DNA of 64,000 nt from Halieaceae bacterium UBA5044 (GTDB lineage: Bacteria > Pseudomonadota > Gammaproteobacteria > Pseudomonadales > Halieaceae): NCBI GenBank assembly GCA_002416125.1, contig DIBU01000008.1, positions 138,919 to 202,918 on the forward strand. Reading direction: 5' to 3'. Below are positions 1-9,350 of the stretch, in pieces. A model generated the notes under the pieces. It saw nothing but the letters and a program-made list of their open reading frames with translations. It did not search any database and was not told the DNA's origin. Numbering within the stretch: the first letter of the stretch is position 1; each line of letters begins with the position of its first letter. The position numbers and the translations under genes are program-made.

Positions 1-802
1 CACCGGCAGCCGCAGCGTTGGTGTTCAGGAACACGTTGGCCACTTCGTTGGCCACGGCAATGCCACCCAGCTTGAGCGTGGAGCCGCCGTTGAAGCCGAA
101 CCAGCCCATCCAGAGGATGAAGGTACCCAGCGTGGCCAGCGGCATGTTGGCGCCCGGAATGGCCTTGACGGAACCGTCAGCAGCGTATTTACCCTTGCGC
201 GGACCGAGCAGCAGAACACCCGCAAGCGCCGCAGCCGCACCAGCAAGGTGCACGATACCGGAGCCGGCGTAGTCGCTGTAGGACAGCTCACCGATGAACG
301 GAACCGCCTTGCCACCCCAGGTCCAGCCGCCCTCGATGGGGTAGATGAAGCCGGTCATGACAACGGCAAAGGCCAGGAACGCCCACAGTTTCATGCGTTC
401 GGCAACTGCACCGGACACAATCGACATGGCCGTGGCGACAAACACCACCTGGAAGAAGAAGTCGGATGCGCCGGAGTACACCGAGTCGCCACCGAAACCG
501 GCTTCCGCGGAGTCCGCCAGCACCGCTGCCACCGCCGCATCATCCATCTGCGCCACGGTGGTCACACCGGACAGGAAGAAGCCGCCGTCGTACATGAACT
601 GGTAACCGCAGATCAGGTACATGGTGCACGCAATGGCGTACAGGGCCACGTTCTTGGTCAGGATTTCCGTCGTGTTCTTGGCGCGCACCAGGCCCGCCTC
701 CAACATCGCGAAGCCGGCCGCCATCCACATCACGAGGGCGCCGCACACCAGGAAATAAAAGGTGTCCATCGCGTACTGTAATTCAAATATCTGGTTTTCC
801 AT
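1..802 (-). CDS. amt: Ammonium transporter Amt (C-terminus beyond window)
   Basis: Integral membrane ammonium channel of the Amt/Mep/Rh family, moving ammonium into the cytoplasm. Translation from the ATG at 802 begins MENQIFELQYAMDTFYF and shows the first membrane segments (FLVCGALVMWMAAGFAMLEAG), a conserved VRAKNTTEILTKN-like stretch, and the Amt signature DYAGSGIVHLAG near residues 175-187, followed by GPRKGKY. About 267 codons are visible; the reading frame is still open at base 1, so roughly the C-terminal third is missing. It lies 32 bases downstream of the glnK stop, the usual glnK-amt arrangement in which GlnK plugs Amt when nitrogen is plentiful. No separate promoter is seen, so it is probably transcribed with the upstream TorF-glnK genes from the sigma-54 promoter at 2003-2018. 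Confidence 0.95.
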   Translation of the reverse strand, partial: MENQIFELQYAMDTFYFLVCGALVMWMAAGFAMLEAGLVRAKNTTEILTKNVALYAIACTMYLICGYQFMYDGGFFLSGVTTVAQMDDAAVAAVLADSAEAGFGGDSVYSGASDFFFQVVFVATAMSIVSGAVAERMKLWAFLAFAVVMTGFIYPIEGGWTWGGKAVPFIGELSYSDYAGSGIVHLAGAAAALAGVLLLGPRKGKYAADGSVKAIPGANMPLATLGTFILWMGWFGFNGGSTLKLGGIAVANEVANVFLNTNAAAAG

Positions 803-834
803 GGGAATCACTCTCGTAGTTAGTCTCGGTGGAT

Positions 835-1188
<354 letters not shown>

Positions 1189-1235
1189 TCAGCAGGGCGC
1201 CCCGCAGGGCGCCGTAGGTTTCAGTCCCGAAACGC

Positions 1236-1910
1236 TTAGAGGCTCTTCGAGATGGAGAACACGATGCGATCATCCGCAGCGTCCACATCGTCAAGATCCG
1301 TTCCGATCAGGGCCAGCGCGAAGTCCAGCTCCATGGCGCTGTAACCGAAGGTCACGCCGTAATCCGTGTAGCTGTCGGCGCCATCTTCCCAGTAGTCGTC
1401 CTGGTCGGTGTCGGTGAAGCCGATGTTGAAGTCGACGGTGAGAACGTCGGTCAGGCTCAGGGAGTAGCCGGCGGAGTAGTACATGTACTCGGGGCCGCCG
1501 TCACCAAACTCGTCTGAGTACACAAAGCCAACGCTGAAGTCGGCGTAGCTCAGGCCCAGGGCGTATTCGATGTAGTCGAGGGAAGACTCACCCTCGTAAT
1601 CGAAGTAGAAGAAGCCCACGTCGTAGCCGAAGCCGCCGTCGGTTTCACCGGCGTAGCCGAAGTAATAATCCATCTCGGTGGTAGCACCACCGAAGGCGAC
1701 GTTGGAGGCCCAGATGCCGGCGTACAGGCCGGAATCACCCGACCAGTCGAAGCCGCCCTGGATGGCGCCTTTCTCGTCAGTCTGCGAGATACCGCGGAAC
1801 ACGTAATCCGTGGCGAGGGTCACGTTGCCGGAGATCTCTGCCTGGGCAGAAACAGCGCCTGCGAACAGGACGGCGGCGACAGAAGCGGGAAGCAGTTTTT
1901 TGTGCAGCAT
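1236..1910 (-). CDS. TorF family putative outer membrane porin
   Basis: A 224-residue predicted outer membrane beta-barrel of the TorF/Gcw_chp family. It has a signal peptide (about residues 1-24, cleavage after AVSAQA), then the family opening ISGNVTLATDYVFRGISQT and alternating aromatic/acidic beta strands. The C-terminus FSISKSL is short and polar rather than ending in the classic terminal Phe. A strong AAGGAGA ribosome site lies just before the ATG. It is the first gene of an operon with glnK and amt and follows a sigma-54 promoter, so it is likely induced in nitrogen limitation. The inference is a pore that admits a nitrogen source; the substrate is not known for this family. Confidence 0.85.
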   Translation of the reverse strand: MLHKKLLPASVAAVLFAGAVSAQAEISGNVTLATDYVFRGISQTDEKGAIQGGFDWSGDSGLYAGIWASNVAFGGATTEMDYYFGYAGETDGGFGYDVGFFYFDYEGESSLDYIEYALGLSYADFSVGFVYSDEFGDGGPEYMYYSAGYSLSLTDVLTVDFNIGFTDTDQDDYWEDGADSYTDYGVTFGYSAMELDFALALIGTDLDDVDAADDRIVFSISKSL

Positions 1911-2002
1911 GTGTGGTTCTCCTTGGTTTGGCAGTCAAAAAAAATCTGTGCCAGGCACGGAACTTTTTTGCTCTGCATAATTCGCGTTTGCACCCCGGTC
2001 TT

Positions 2003-2018
2003 TGCAGGTGCTGTGCCA
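2003..2018 (-). promoter_or_regulatory. Sigma-54 promoter of the TorF-glnK-amt operon
   Basis: Reading the minus strand, TGGCACAGCACCTGCA matches the sigma-54 consensus TGGCACRNNNNTTGCW at all but one position. The -24 GG and -12 GC have exact spacing. Transcription would start near 1992, about 80 bases before the TorF start codon. Confidence 0.88.
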
Positions 2019-2106
2019 ACCAGAAAAAAAACCATTATTTACAAAGCGTTAAGGGATTTTGGGGCTCGCTGCACGCGATTTCCGCCAGGGGTCAACGGCA
2101 GCGACG

Positions 2107-2123
2107 CGCACCATTAGGATGCA
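2107..2123. promoter_or_regulatory. NtrC-like enhancer site 1
   Basis: CGCACC-ATTAG-GATGCA resembles the NtrC dyad TGCACC-N5-GGTGCA with two changes. It lies about 90 bases upstream of the sigma-54 promoter, a normal enhancer distance. Confidence 0.55.
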
Positions 2124-2124
2124 C

Positions 2125-2141
2125 CGCACCCTATTGGTGCA
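2125..2141. promoter_or_regulatory. NtrC-like enhancer site 2
   Basis: CGCACC-CTATT-GGTGCA matches the NtrC dyad TGCACC-N5-GGTGCA with one change. It sits 18 bases (centre to centre) from site 1. The two sites lie between the divergent TorF and ubiK genes; the orientation of the sigma-54 promoter points to control of TorF-glnK-amt. Confidence 0.72.
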
Positions 2142-2216
2142 CCAAGATGATCTGTGCGCCGTTTTGCAATTCCTCTACACTGCGACCTGTCCTGTCTGGC
2201 AGAGGAAATGCGCATT

Positions 2217-2477
2217 ATGGCCCTGAAACCACCGCCGATCAGTGAAGTACTGCAGCAGATGTCGGCCCTGGTCGGCAGTCCGGGCCTGCGCGCGGAAGTC
2301 GACAGGGGCGCGCGCGCCCTGGCGCAGTCCGCATTGGGCAAACTGGACGTTGTCAGCCGCGAGGAGTTTGACGCGCAGGCCGCGATACTGGCCCGCACCC
2401 GGGCCAGGGTCGCCGAGTTGGAAGCTGAACTGGAGGCCCTGACGCGAGAGTTCGAGTCGCTGAAACCCCAAACCTGA
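2217..2477 (+). CDS. ubiK: Ubiquinone biosynthesis accessory factor UbiK
   Basis: An 86-residue BMFP/YqiC-type protein that assists the soluble ubiquinone-synthesis complex. The family core is clear: LGKLDVVSREEFDAQAAIL followed by a C-terminal coiled coil (ARTRARVAELEAELEAL). I chose the ATG at 2217 because the AGAGGA ribosome site at 2201-2206 is about 10 bases upstream and the resulting length matches the family. An in-frame ATG at 2208 and a longer open frame from 2154 are less likely. It is transcribed toward comM, 42 bases away, a common gene pair in gammaproteobacteria. Confidence 0.85.
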   Translation: MALKPPPISEVLQQMSALVGSPGLRAEVDRGARALAQSALGKLDVVSREEFDAQAAILARTRARVAELEAELEALTREFESLKPQT

Positions 2478-2519
2478 CCTCTCCACTCACCGGAGAGGCT
2501 CTGTGCTCAAGGATGAGCC

Positions 2520-4022
2520 ATGGAACTGTCTGTTGTTTACAGCCGCGCTGCAGTAGGCATTGAAGCCCCCCTGGTCCAGGTGGAAACCCACCTGGGCAAC
2601 GGGCTGCCGGCTTTCCAGATTGTCGGACTACCGGAAACCGCTGTCCGGGAGAGCCGCGACCGGGTGCGTTGTGCACTGCAACAAGCCCATTTCGAGTTTC
2701 CGGATCGCCGTATTACCGTGAACCTTGCGCCGGCTGACCTGCCCAAGGAGGGTGGGCGCTTCGATCTGCCCATCGCGCTGGGTATTCTTGCGGCTTCCGG
2801 GCAGTTGCCAGCGGCTGCTCTGACCGCCCACGAATTTATTGGAGAGCTGGCCCTGACCGGTGCCGTGCGCCCGGTGCCGGGCATCATCCCTGCTGCGCTT
2901 GCCTGCAGCGCGGCAGATCGCGCCCTGGTCACCCCGGCGGCGAGTGCTGCGCTGGCCGCCGCCGTCCCCGGGAGCCGTATCATCGCCGCAGAGGACCTGC
3001 TCACGCTGTGTGCCCACCTCAACGGCCGCCACAGACTGTCAGTACAGGAACACGAGCCACAGCCGCAACCGGCGATGCCCTACCCCGACCTGGCGGACGT
3101 CGCCGGGCAGGCGCTGGCGCGGCGCGCGCTCGAAATAGCGGCCTCTGGCAATCACAATCTGCTCCTGGTGGGGCCACCCGGTACGGGAAAAACCCTGTTG
3201 GCGAGCCGTTTACCCGGCCTCCTGCCTCCGCCGGACACGCAGGAGGCCCTAACCTGCGCGGCCCTGCACAGCTTTCACGACAGCACCAGCGTGGAACACC
3301 TCTGGCGGCGGCCCTTTCGCCACCCGCACCACAGTGCCAGCGCCGCGGCACTCATTGGCGGCGGCGCGCGACCACGGCCGGGCGAGGCCAGCCTTGCCCA
3401 TGGCGGTGTTCTGTTTCTCGACGAACTGCCGGAATTCAGCCGCCAGGCGCTGGAAATGCTGCGCGAGCCCCTGGAGGCCGGCGCCGTCACGCTGTCCCGC
3501 GCTGCACACAAATTCACCTATCCCGCGCGGTTTCAACTGATCGGGGCAATGAACCCCTGCCCCTGCGGCTACTATGGCGACCCGGAGCACAGCTGCCGCT
3601 GCACCAGCGAGCACATCCAGCGCTACCGGCACCGACTGTCAGGTCCACTGCTCGACCGTATCGATCTGCATGTCAGCATGCAACGACTGCCGGCGCGCCT
3701 ACTGCTGGAAACACAAGCGAAAGGGGAATCGTCAGCCGCCGTGCGGGAACGTGTGCTGGCGGCCCGACAACGGCAGCAGGCACGCCAGGGGTGCAACAAC
3801 GCCGCGCTGTCGGCACAGGCTCTGGCGACACAGTGCGTGATGCGGCCCGCAGCACGCCAACAGCTCGAGCAAGCGGCCGATGCGCTGCAGCTTTCGGGGC
3901 GAGGCCTGCACCGCAGCCTGCGCGTGGCGCAGACACTGGCGGATATGGAGGGTGCCGACTGTATCGACCTGCAGCACGTCACCGAGGCACTCGCCTTCCG
4001 CGAGCCCATGCCGTTGCCGTGA
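2520..4022 (+). CDS. comM: YifB/ComM family Mg-chelatase-like AAA+ ATPase
   Basis: A 500-residue ComM-type protein, close to the usual length. ComM is a hexameric helicase that promotes branch migration when incoming DNA is integrated during natural transformation. An N-terminal Lon-like domain (about 1-180; GLPETAVRESRDRVR, DLPKEGGRFDLPIALG) precedes the AAA+ module with Walker A GPPGTGKT near residue 217, Walker B GGVLFLDELPEF near 295, and the cysteine-rich stretch CPCGYYGDPEHSCRC near 345. The C-terminal Mg-chelatase domain ends in FREPMPLP. A ribosome site AAGGA lies upstream of the ATG. Confidence 0.95.
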   Translation: MELSVVYSRAAVGIEAPLVQVETHLGNGLPAFQIVGLPETAVRESRDRVRCALQQAHFEFPDRRITVNLAPADLPKEGGRFDLPIALGILAASGQLPAAALTAHEFIGELALTGAVRPVPGIIPAALACSAADRALVTPAASAALAAAVPGSRIIAAEDLLTLCAHLNGRHRLSVQEHEPQPQPAMPYPDLADVAGQALARRALEIAASGNHNLLLVGPPGTGKTLLASRLPGLLPPPDTQEALTCAALHSFHDSTSVEHLWRRPFRHPHHSASAAALIGGGARPRPGEASLAHGGVLFLDELPEFSRQALEMLREPLEAGAVTLSRAAHKFTYPARFQLIGAMNPCPCGYYGDPEHSCRCTSEHIQRYRHRLSGPLLDRIDLHVSMQRLPARLLLETQAKGESSAAVRERVLAARQRQQARQGCNNAALSAQALATQCVMRPAARQQLEQAADALQLSGRGLHRSLRVAQTLADMEGADCIDLQHVTEALAFREPMPLP

Positions 4023-4048
4023 GCGGGGCCCTCCTGCCCTGCGCTCGC

Positions 4049-5740
4049 TCAGGCGCCGCCTGGCGCTGGCCCCATGAATTTACTTTGCACAATACGGAAG
4101 CGGTTGCTGACAAACGCCAGATCCGCGAGGCAGGCGTTACCTGCCGGGTTCAGGCCGGTGACATGAAAGTCTGAGTAGGCGGCGGCAAAATTGATCGGCA
4201 TGCCGGTGAGGTTGCAGGCCACGGACGCGCCCGCAGCGTGATAGGCGTCCACAGCCTCGGCGAGGAATGCCGGGTCCGTCGAGTACACATGGGAGGTGAT
4301 CGCACCACAGTCGCGGGCATTGCCGGTGGCATCCTGCAGACAGGCGTGCGCATCGGCATTGGCAATGATGAACGACACCGGCCCGAACACCTCTTCCCGG
4401 TACCAGTCACGATCCGCCTCGGTGGCAGCAATGACCAGCGGCGTCGCCGTACGTGCGGCCGGGTACCCCGGGTTTGCATAGGGGGCCGAGTCGCGCAGGA
4501 TGCGCTGCTGCGCTTTGGCCAGCCCGCGATAGCGATCGACATTGGCTTGCACCGCCGGGTCAAACAACGTGCCACAGAGCGTCGCTGCAGCGCGCGGGTC
4601 GGCCAACCAGCCGTCCACCGCATCACAGATTGCAGCAGCAACCTCGGCGTGCGGTATGGAGTGACCGGCCACGCGCACCCCCGTGGCCGGTATGTGAATA
4701 TTCTGCACGCTGGTGCACATCTGGGCCGAGGCCTGGCAGAGGGAGTGGGCGATGGCCCGCGCCGTTGCCGCCAGGTCATCGGTAGACTCCAGCACCACCG
4801 AATTGCAGCCCGCGGTTTCCGTGTACACCTGCTTCCCCGGGCAGTTCTGCTCCAGCCAGCTGCCGAAACGCGGACTTCCGGTAAAGTCGATAATGGCGGT
4901 GTCCGGATGCTGGATCAGCGGCAGGGTGGCGGGTTCGGCGCGGGTATCCGCCGCCAGCGTCACCAGATTGGGATCGAAACCCGCCTCTGCCAGCACCTCG
5001 CGGCAGACACGTGCCACCATGGCGACCGGCAGCGTTGCAGCCGGGTGGGGCTTCAACACCACCGGGTTACCCGTGGCCAGGGATGCGCACAGAGCCGGGT
5101 AGGTATTCCACAGCGGAAACGTGGCACAACAGATCACCACACCCACGCCGCGGGGCACCAGACGGTAGCGCTTGCTGAGGCTGGCGACACCGTCGCGACC
5201 GAACTGTCGCTCCCAGTACGCAGTGGCCGGCACATCCTGCATGGCCTTGTGGGCGTAGGCCAAAGCCTCCAGACCGCGGTCCAGCGCATTGGCGCCGCTG
5301 CCCGCAAATGCCATGACATAGGACTGGCCTGAGGTGTGCATGGTGGCATGCGCATTTTCAAACAGCTGTTCGCCGCAGCGCTGCAAGATTTCCAGGCACA
5401 CGCCCACGCGCGCTTCAGGCGTCGCTGCCGCCCAGGCGGGGCGCGCGGCGTTGATCGCGGGGAACAGCGCGGCAGGGTCCACCCTGGGATAACGCACGCC
5501 CAGCGGCTCGCCGGTGTAGGGAGACACCTCCTCACCCACCCGGCCCGCCTCAGCCGGCTGTGACAGCGGGAAATCCTTGCCCAGCAGGGCCTCGAAACGC
5601 GCCTGACCAGCGGCAGGCTTTTCCTCTCCGTGGATCTTGCTGCTGGGGTTTTCCGGCCAGCCACTCCAGGCATAGCGGTGGGCGCAGGCATCCAGCGCCT
5701 TGGTCAGCAGATCCTGGTGTTTGGCGAACAGGGCACTCAT
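4049..5740 (-). CDS. paaN: PaaN-type aldehyde dehydrogenase family protein
   Basis: A 563-residue member of the aldehyde dehydrogenase superfamily, closest by eye to the PaaN group from phenylacetate loci. Features include the N-terminal VSPYTGEPLGVRYP region, the cofactor loop GNPVVLKPHPAATLP, TGSPRFG, and a catalytic cysteine in ASAQMCTSVQNI. The C-terminus NLTGMPINFAAAYSDFHVTG is typical of PaaN. I chose the ATG at 5740, preceded by AGGGAGAG; a longer frame from 5785 has no good ribosome site. No other paa genes lie nearby, so a role in phenylacetate breakdown is uncertain; it may oxidise another aldehyde or semialdehyde. The HxlR-like regulator just upstream on the same strand is a likely controller. 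Confidence 0.8.
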   Translation of the reverse strand: MSALFAKHQDLLTKALDACAHRYAWSGWPENPSSKIHGEEKPAAGQARFEALLGKDFPLSQPAEAGRVGEEVSPYTGEPLGVRYPRVDPAALFPAINAARPAWAAATPEARVGVCLEILQRCGEQLFENAHATMHTSGQSYVMAFAGSGANALDRGLEALAYAHKAMQDVPATAYWERQFGRDGVASLSKRYRLVPRGVGVVICCATFPLWNTYPALCASLATGNPVVLKPHPAATLPVAMVARVCREVLAEAGFDPNLVTLAADTRAEPATLPLIQHPDTAIIDFTGSPRFGSWLEQNCPGKQVYTETAGCNSVVLESTDDLAATARAIAHSLCQASAQMCTSVQNIHIPATGVRVAGHSIPHAEVAAAICDAVDGWLADPRAAATLCGTLFDPAVQANVDRYRGLAKAQQRILRDSAPYANPGYPAARTATPLVIAATEADRDWYREEVFGPVSFIIANADAHACLQDATGNARDCGAITSHVYSTDPAFLAEAVDAYHAAGASVACNLTGMPINFAAAYSDFHVTGLNPAGNACLADLAFVSNRFRIVQSKFMGPAPGGA

Positions 5741-5813
5741 CGGGCTCTCCCTCGGCAGTGACAGTATGACCGGGCACACTGCCACAACAAGGTCTGTTTA
5801 TGCAAGCAAATGC

Positions 5814-6755
5814 CTAGGCTGGCTCCCCGGGCCCTATGGTGAAGTCCACATGATGCGCGCTCAGTTCTTCTCCGCAGTGGTTGCAGACCACCTCACCGTG
5901 CAGACTCTCGCCACAGAGCGTATGCGTGAGACACATCGGCCGCCCCGCCCCGTTCGGGTCGCACCAGCGGTCTCCCCATTGCAGCAAGGTCAGAAAATAG
6001 GGAAACAGGTCCCATCCCATGGCGGTGAGTTCGTAGCCGTGGCGCAGGGGCCTCTGCTGGTAGGGCCGCGTGACAAACACACCCCGCTGCACCAGAAAGC
6101 GCATGCGGTCGGACAGAATGTTGGTCGCCACCGGTAATTCCTGGTGGAACTCATCGAAACGCTGCAAGCCATGAAAAGCCAGGGCAATGACATTCGCCGT
6201 CCAGCGGTCACCGACCAGGTCGATCAGGTTGCGATACACGCTGTGTTCGCCGGGAACGTCGCTCGCCGACAGGGAAGAGCGCCGGCGCACCTTCTTGTCG
6301 CGCACATCGCGGGTGGCACCGGGGCCCGGGTGGTAGGTGACATCGCGGCCGTGTACGTCCTTCCGGCAGGTGCTGCAGCGCAGGCGCGGCTGTAGGACGT
6401 TACCGCAGGTGCGGTGACGCAGGTGCACCCGACCCGCCGTCGGCGGCGGAAAATAGCGCTCCTCCCACGCCACCGCCATCAGCGACATCTGGTACATGTC
6501 GACAGACTTGCGCGTGAGGTGATACACGGGGTGACGGGAACCGCCGGGGGCGACCCGCTTGCGCAGGCAATCCTGCGCCTGCAGCCACTTCAGACGATTG
6601 GACAACACGCCACGGGAAACCCCCGTCGCCTCCAGCATCCCGCTGAAGGTGTTGATGCCCCAGAAGACCTCCTGAATGATCAGCAGGCACCACTTGTCCC
6701 CTATCTGGTCGAGGGCCCGGTTGATGGAGCTGGCTCGGGTTCTCAATTTGTCCAT
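5814..6755 (-). CDS. Tandem HxlR-family transcriptional regulator with two Cys clusters
   Basis: A 313-residue protein containing two HxlR-type winged helix domains. The first is about residues 10-105 (ALDQIGDKWCLLIIQEVF...SRGVLSNRLKWL), the second about 170-265 (LIDLVGDRWTANVIALAF...ATNILSDRMRFL). Each is followed by a similar cysteine motif: HRTCGNVLQPRLRCSTC and HTLCGESLHGEVVCNHC, which look like small zinc-binding knuckles. Typical HxlR proteins are about 100-150 residues with one domain, so this is an internal duplication in one chain. It lies 73 bases upstream of paaN on the same strand and probably regulates it or itself. The ligand is unknown. Confidence 0.8.
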   Translation of the reverse strand: MDKLRTRASSINRALDQIGDKWCLLIIQEVFWGINTFSGMLEATGVSRGVLSNRLKWLQAQDCLRKRVAPGGSRHPVYHLTRKSVDMYQMSLMAVAWEERYFPPPTAGRVHLRHRTCGNVLQPRLRCSTCRKDVHGRDVTYHPGPGATRDVRDKKVRRRSSLSASDVPGEHSVYRNLIDLVGDRWTANVIALAFHGLQRFDEFHQELPVATNILSDRMRFLVQRGVFVTRPYQQRPLRHGYELTAMGWDLFPYFLTLLQWGDRWCDPNGAGRPMCLTHTLCGESLHGEVVCNHCGEELSAHHVDFTIGPGEPA

Positions 6756-6909
6756 ACAAGGACACGAGTGGTTGGGGCGGTAACAGGCTGCGGCGTCATG
6801 AGGGCATCATAGGTGAAAGCGACGCGAGCCTCTACTCGCGTCAACAACACGGGCTGAACGTGCATGCATCGGGCGGGCCGCGGCGTGCAGTGCCGCGGCC
6901 GCCCCCTGC

Positions 6910-9231
6910 TCAGAAGCTCTTGGTCAGCGTGACGCCCGCTGTACGCGGCGGCATGTAGTACTCTGACGTGACGCCGGTGGGGTCGACGATGCGGCTGCTC
7001 ACCTGCAGCTCGTCGTTCAGGTTCTTGCCCCACACATCGATGGCCAGGGAGCCATCGGCGCTGGTCCAGCTGACGCTGGCATCCAGCAGTTCAGTCGCCG
7101 CCTGGCGCTCCACGGGACGATTCTGCGGGCCGGTAAAGTAATCGTCTTTCCAGCTGTAGCTGACCCCGAAGTCCAGCGCCGACCCACCGGAAAGATTCAC
7201 ACGGTAGTTGGCCGTGGTTGTCAGCGCGGCATCTGGCGCGAAGGGCAGGTCGCGGCCAGCCAGGTCGAGCCCGTTGGAGTTGGTAAACTCCTCGAAGGTC
7301 GCGTCACTCCAGTTGTAGCTGGCGTTCAGCGTCAGGTTCTCGATCGGCACCAGGTCAATCGATGCCTCCACGCCCTTGGACTCCGCCTGAGCATTCAGCA
7401 GCACCAGCAGGAAGCGGCTGTTCAGCTCGAAGACCTGCAGGTCTTCGTAGTCCATATCGTAGTAGGAGAGGTTGAACTGCAGGCGCCGGTCCCACCAGGA
7501 GGACTTCAGGCCCACTTCCACGTTCTGCACCACTTCGGGATCAACCGCTTCGGTGGCGACACTCGGCCGGTTGGTCTGGGACTGGAAAGCACCGCTTTTG
7601 AAGCCCTCTGAATACGTCGCATAGAGCATCAGGTCGTCGGTGGGACGGTAGGCCAGCGACAGCTTGTGGGTCACCTCCGACCAGGAATCCTCCGCTGACA
7701 CCGGCGCCGGGAAGGACGGCAATATCAGGGGCACGCCCGACGGGGTGGTACCCAGCAGGTCGATGGAGTTCTGGGTGATTTCCTTCTCGTCTTCTGCCCA
7801 GCGCACACCGTAGGTCAGGGTCAGCTGGTCGGTAAAGGCCCAGTCGGCCTGACCGTAGACCGCGTAGCTGGTCGTGGTGTTATCCTGGGTGAACAGCACA
7901 TCGCCGATTCCGGCGAGGCCGAGTCCCTGCAGGGGCGTGCTGTACTGGGTGTAGAACTCCTCGCCCCGTTCCACATCCTCCTCCATGAAGAACACGCCCG
8001 CCAGCCAGCTCACCCGCTCGGTGTTACCGGCGAGGCGAAACTCCTGGGAAAACTGTGAGGCGTCTTCCTCGGCCCCGTTGATCACGTTGCCCGGCGTGGT
8101 AAAGAAACCGGGTGGCAGCGGCACACCGGGAGGCGACGGTGCCGCCAGATTGTTCAGCGGCAGGCTGGTGAGGTCATCCACCCAGTTGTACTCACTGGAG
8201 CGCCAGGCGGTGATGGAGGTGAGGCTGGCCCAGTCGAGGTCGGCCTCGAGGCGCGCCATGACCCCGTTCACCTCCCGTTTTTGCGAGGTGTCGAACTGGC
8301 TCGCACAATGCCGTTCATCGGCCATGTAGTCTTCCGACATGTTGAGCTCCCAGAAGGGGCCCAGACCGGCGATGGCATTGTCGATATTCTGGATGTGGCG
8401 GCAGGGACCCGCGGTTTCGTCGCGGGCGTAATCCGCGCTCAGCAGCAGGTCCACCCGCTCCGTCAGGTCGAACATCAACTGGCCGCGCACGTTGACCGAG
8501 CGCGCGTCGTCGCGGCGCTCGCCCGCGTCATCGGCGCCGATGCTGGGGCCGATAATCGGGCTCTGGGACAGATTGCCGAGTGTCGCGATCTCGCCCGGGG
8601 TGATCACGTTGCGCCCGTAGCCGTCACGGTCGCGGTAGGAGTACACGATCTTGCCGGCCACGCTGTCCGTCAGGCCGCCACTGGCGAGCCCCTGGAAATG
8701 GCGCAGCTGGTCGGTACCGGTCGAGACGCGCACGCGAACCTCGGTCTCCTGGCTGGGCCGCGAGGTCACGATATTGATGGCACCGCCGTTGGTGTTCTTG
8801 CCGTACAGGGTGCCCTGCGGACCGCGCAGGATCTCTATGCGTTCGAGGTCGAACAAATCGAAGCCGACACCGCCGGTGCGACCGATATAGACCTCATCCA
8901 GGAACACCCCCACCGCCGGGTCACTGCCTGCGGAGTCCGAGCTGTTGCCGATCCCGCGGATGTAGATGCGCGGCTCACCAATGCTGAACTGGTTGTAGGT
9001 CAGCCCCGGCGTGCGGAACGCAATATCGTTGAGGCCGCTGATTTTGCCCACCTCGATATCGTTACCCGCCAGCGCCGCCACGGACAGCGGCACATCCTGG
9101 ATACTCTGTTCCCGCTTCTCGGCGGTTACCAGCACCTCTTCGAGCTGTTGTTGTGCCTGCGCCAGCAGCGGCAGGGCAAAGGGCACGGCAGCCAGTGTGT
9201 GAATTGCAATGCGGAGTCTGGAGTGGGTCAT
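6910..9231 (-). CDS. TonB-dependent receptor
   Basis: A 773-residue outer membrane receptor for energy-driven uptake. A signal peptide (about 1-26, ending PLLAQAQ) is followed by a TonB box-like EEVLVTAEKREQSIQDVP and a plug domain (YIRGIGNSS, ILRGPQGTLYGKNTNGGAINI). The barrel runs to the C-terminus, which ends GVTLTKSF with the terminal Phe needed for barrel insertion. The sequence style is that of receptors common in sphingomonads and marine gammaproteobacteria that import hydrophobic or aromatic compounds rather than siderophores. It lies 119 bases downstream of a carotenoid oxygenase and next to an acyl-CoA catabolic operon, which suggests import of a terpenoid or similar lipid-like substrate. 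Confidence 0.92.
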   Translation of the reverse strand: MTHSRLRIAIHTLAAVPFALPLLAQAQQQLEEVLVTAEKREQSIQDVPLSVAALAGNDIEVGKISGLNDIAFRTPGLTYNQFSIGEPRIYIRGIGNSSDSAGSDPAVGVFLDEVYIGRTGGVGFDLFDLERIEILRGPQGTLYGKNTNGGAINIVTSRPSQETEVRVRVSTGTDQLRHFQGLASGGLTDSVAGKIVYSYRDRDGYGRNVITPGEIATLGNLSQSPIIGPSIGADDAGERRDDARSVNVRGQLMFDLTERVDLLLSADYARDETAGPCRHIQNIDNAIAGLGPFWELNMSEDYMADERHCASQFDTSQKREVNGVMARLEADLDWASLTSITAWRSSEYNWVDDLTSLPLNNLAAPSPPGVPLPPGFFTTPGNVINGAEEDASQFSQEFRLAGNTERVSWLAGVFFMEEDVERGEEFYTQYSTPLQGLGLAGIGDVLFTQDNTTTSYAVYGQADWAFTDQLTLTYGVRWAEDEKEITQNSIDLLGTTPSGVPLILPSFPAPVSAEDSWSEVTHKLSLAYRPTDDLMLYATYSEGFKSGAFQSQTNRPSVATEAVDPEVVQNVEVGLKSSWWDRRLQFNLSYYDMDYEDLQVFELNSRFLLVLLNAQAESKGVEASIDLVPIENLTLNASYNWSDATFEEFTNSNGLDLAGRDLPFAPDAALTTTANYRVNLSGGSALDFGVSYSWKDDYFTGPQNRPVERQAATELLDASVSWTSADGSLAIDVWGKNLNDELQVSSRIVDPTGVTSEYYMPPRTAGVTLTKSF

Positions 9232-9350
9232 GGGAGCCTCGTACGCTGTTATGGTTATGGGGCGGGGCGGCCCGCCTTGTTACTTGCATTAACGAACTTA
9301 GTGTATCTCAACGCTGCCGGAATACAAGATCCCGGCAGCGGACGAGCCGG

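Noticed and set aside
4049..5740. Phenylacetate catabolic cluster
   Set aside because: Only the PaaN-like gene is present; no paaABCDE, paaG, paaJ or paaK homologues flank it.
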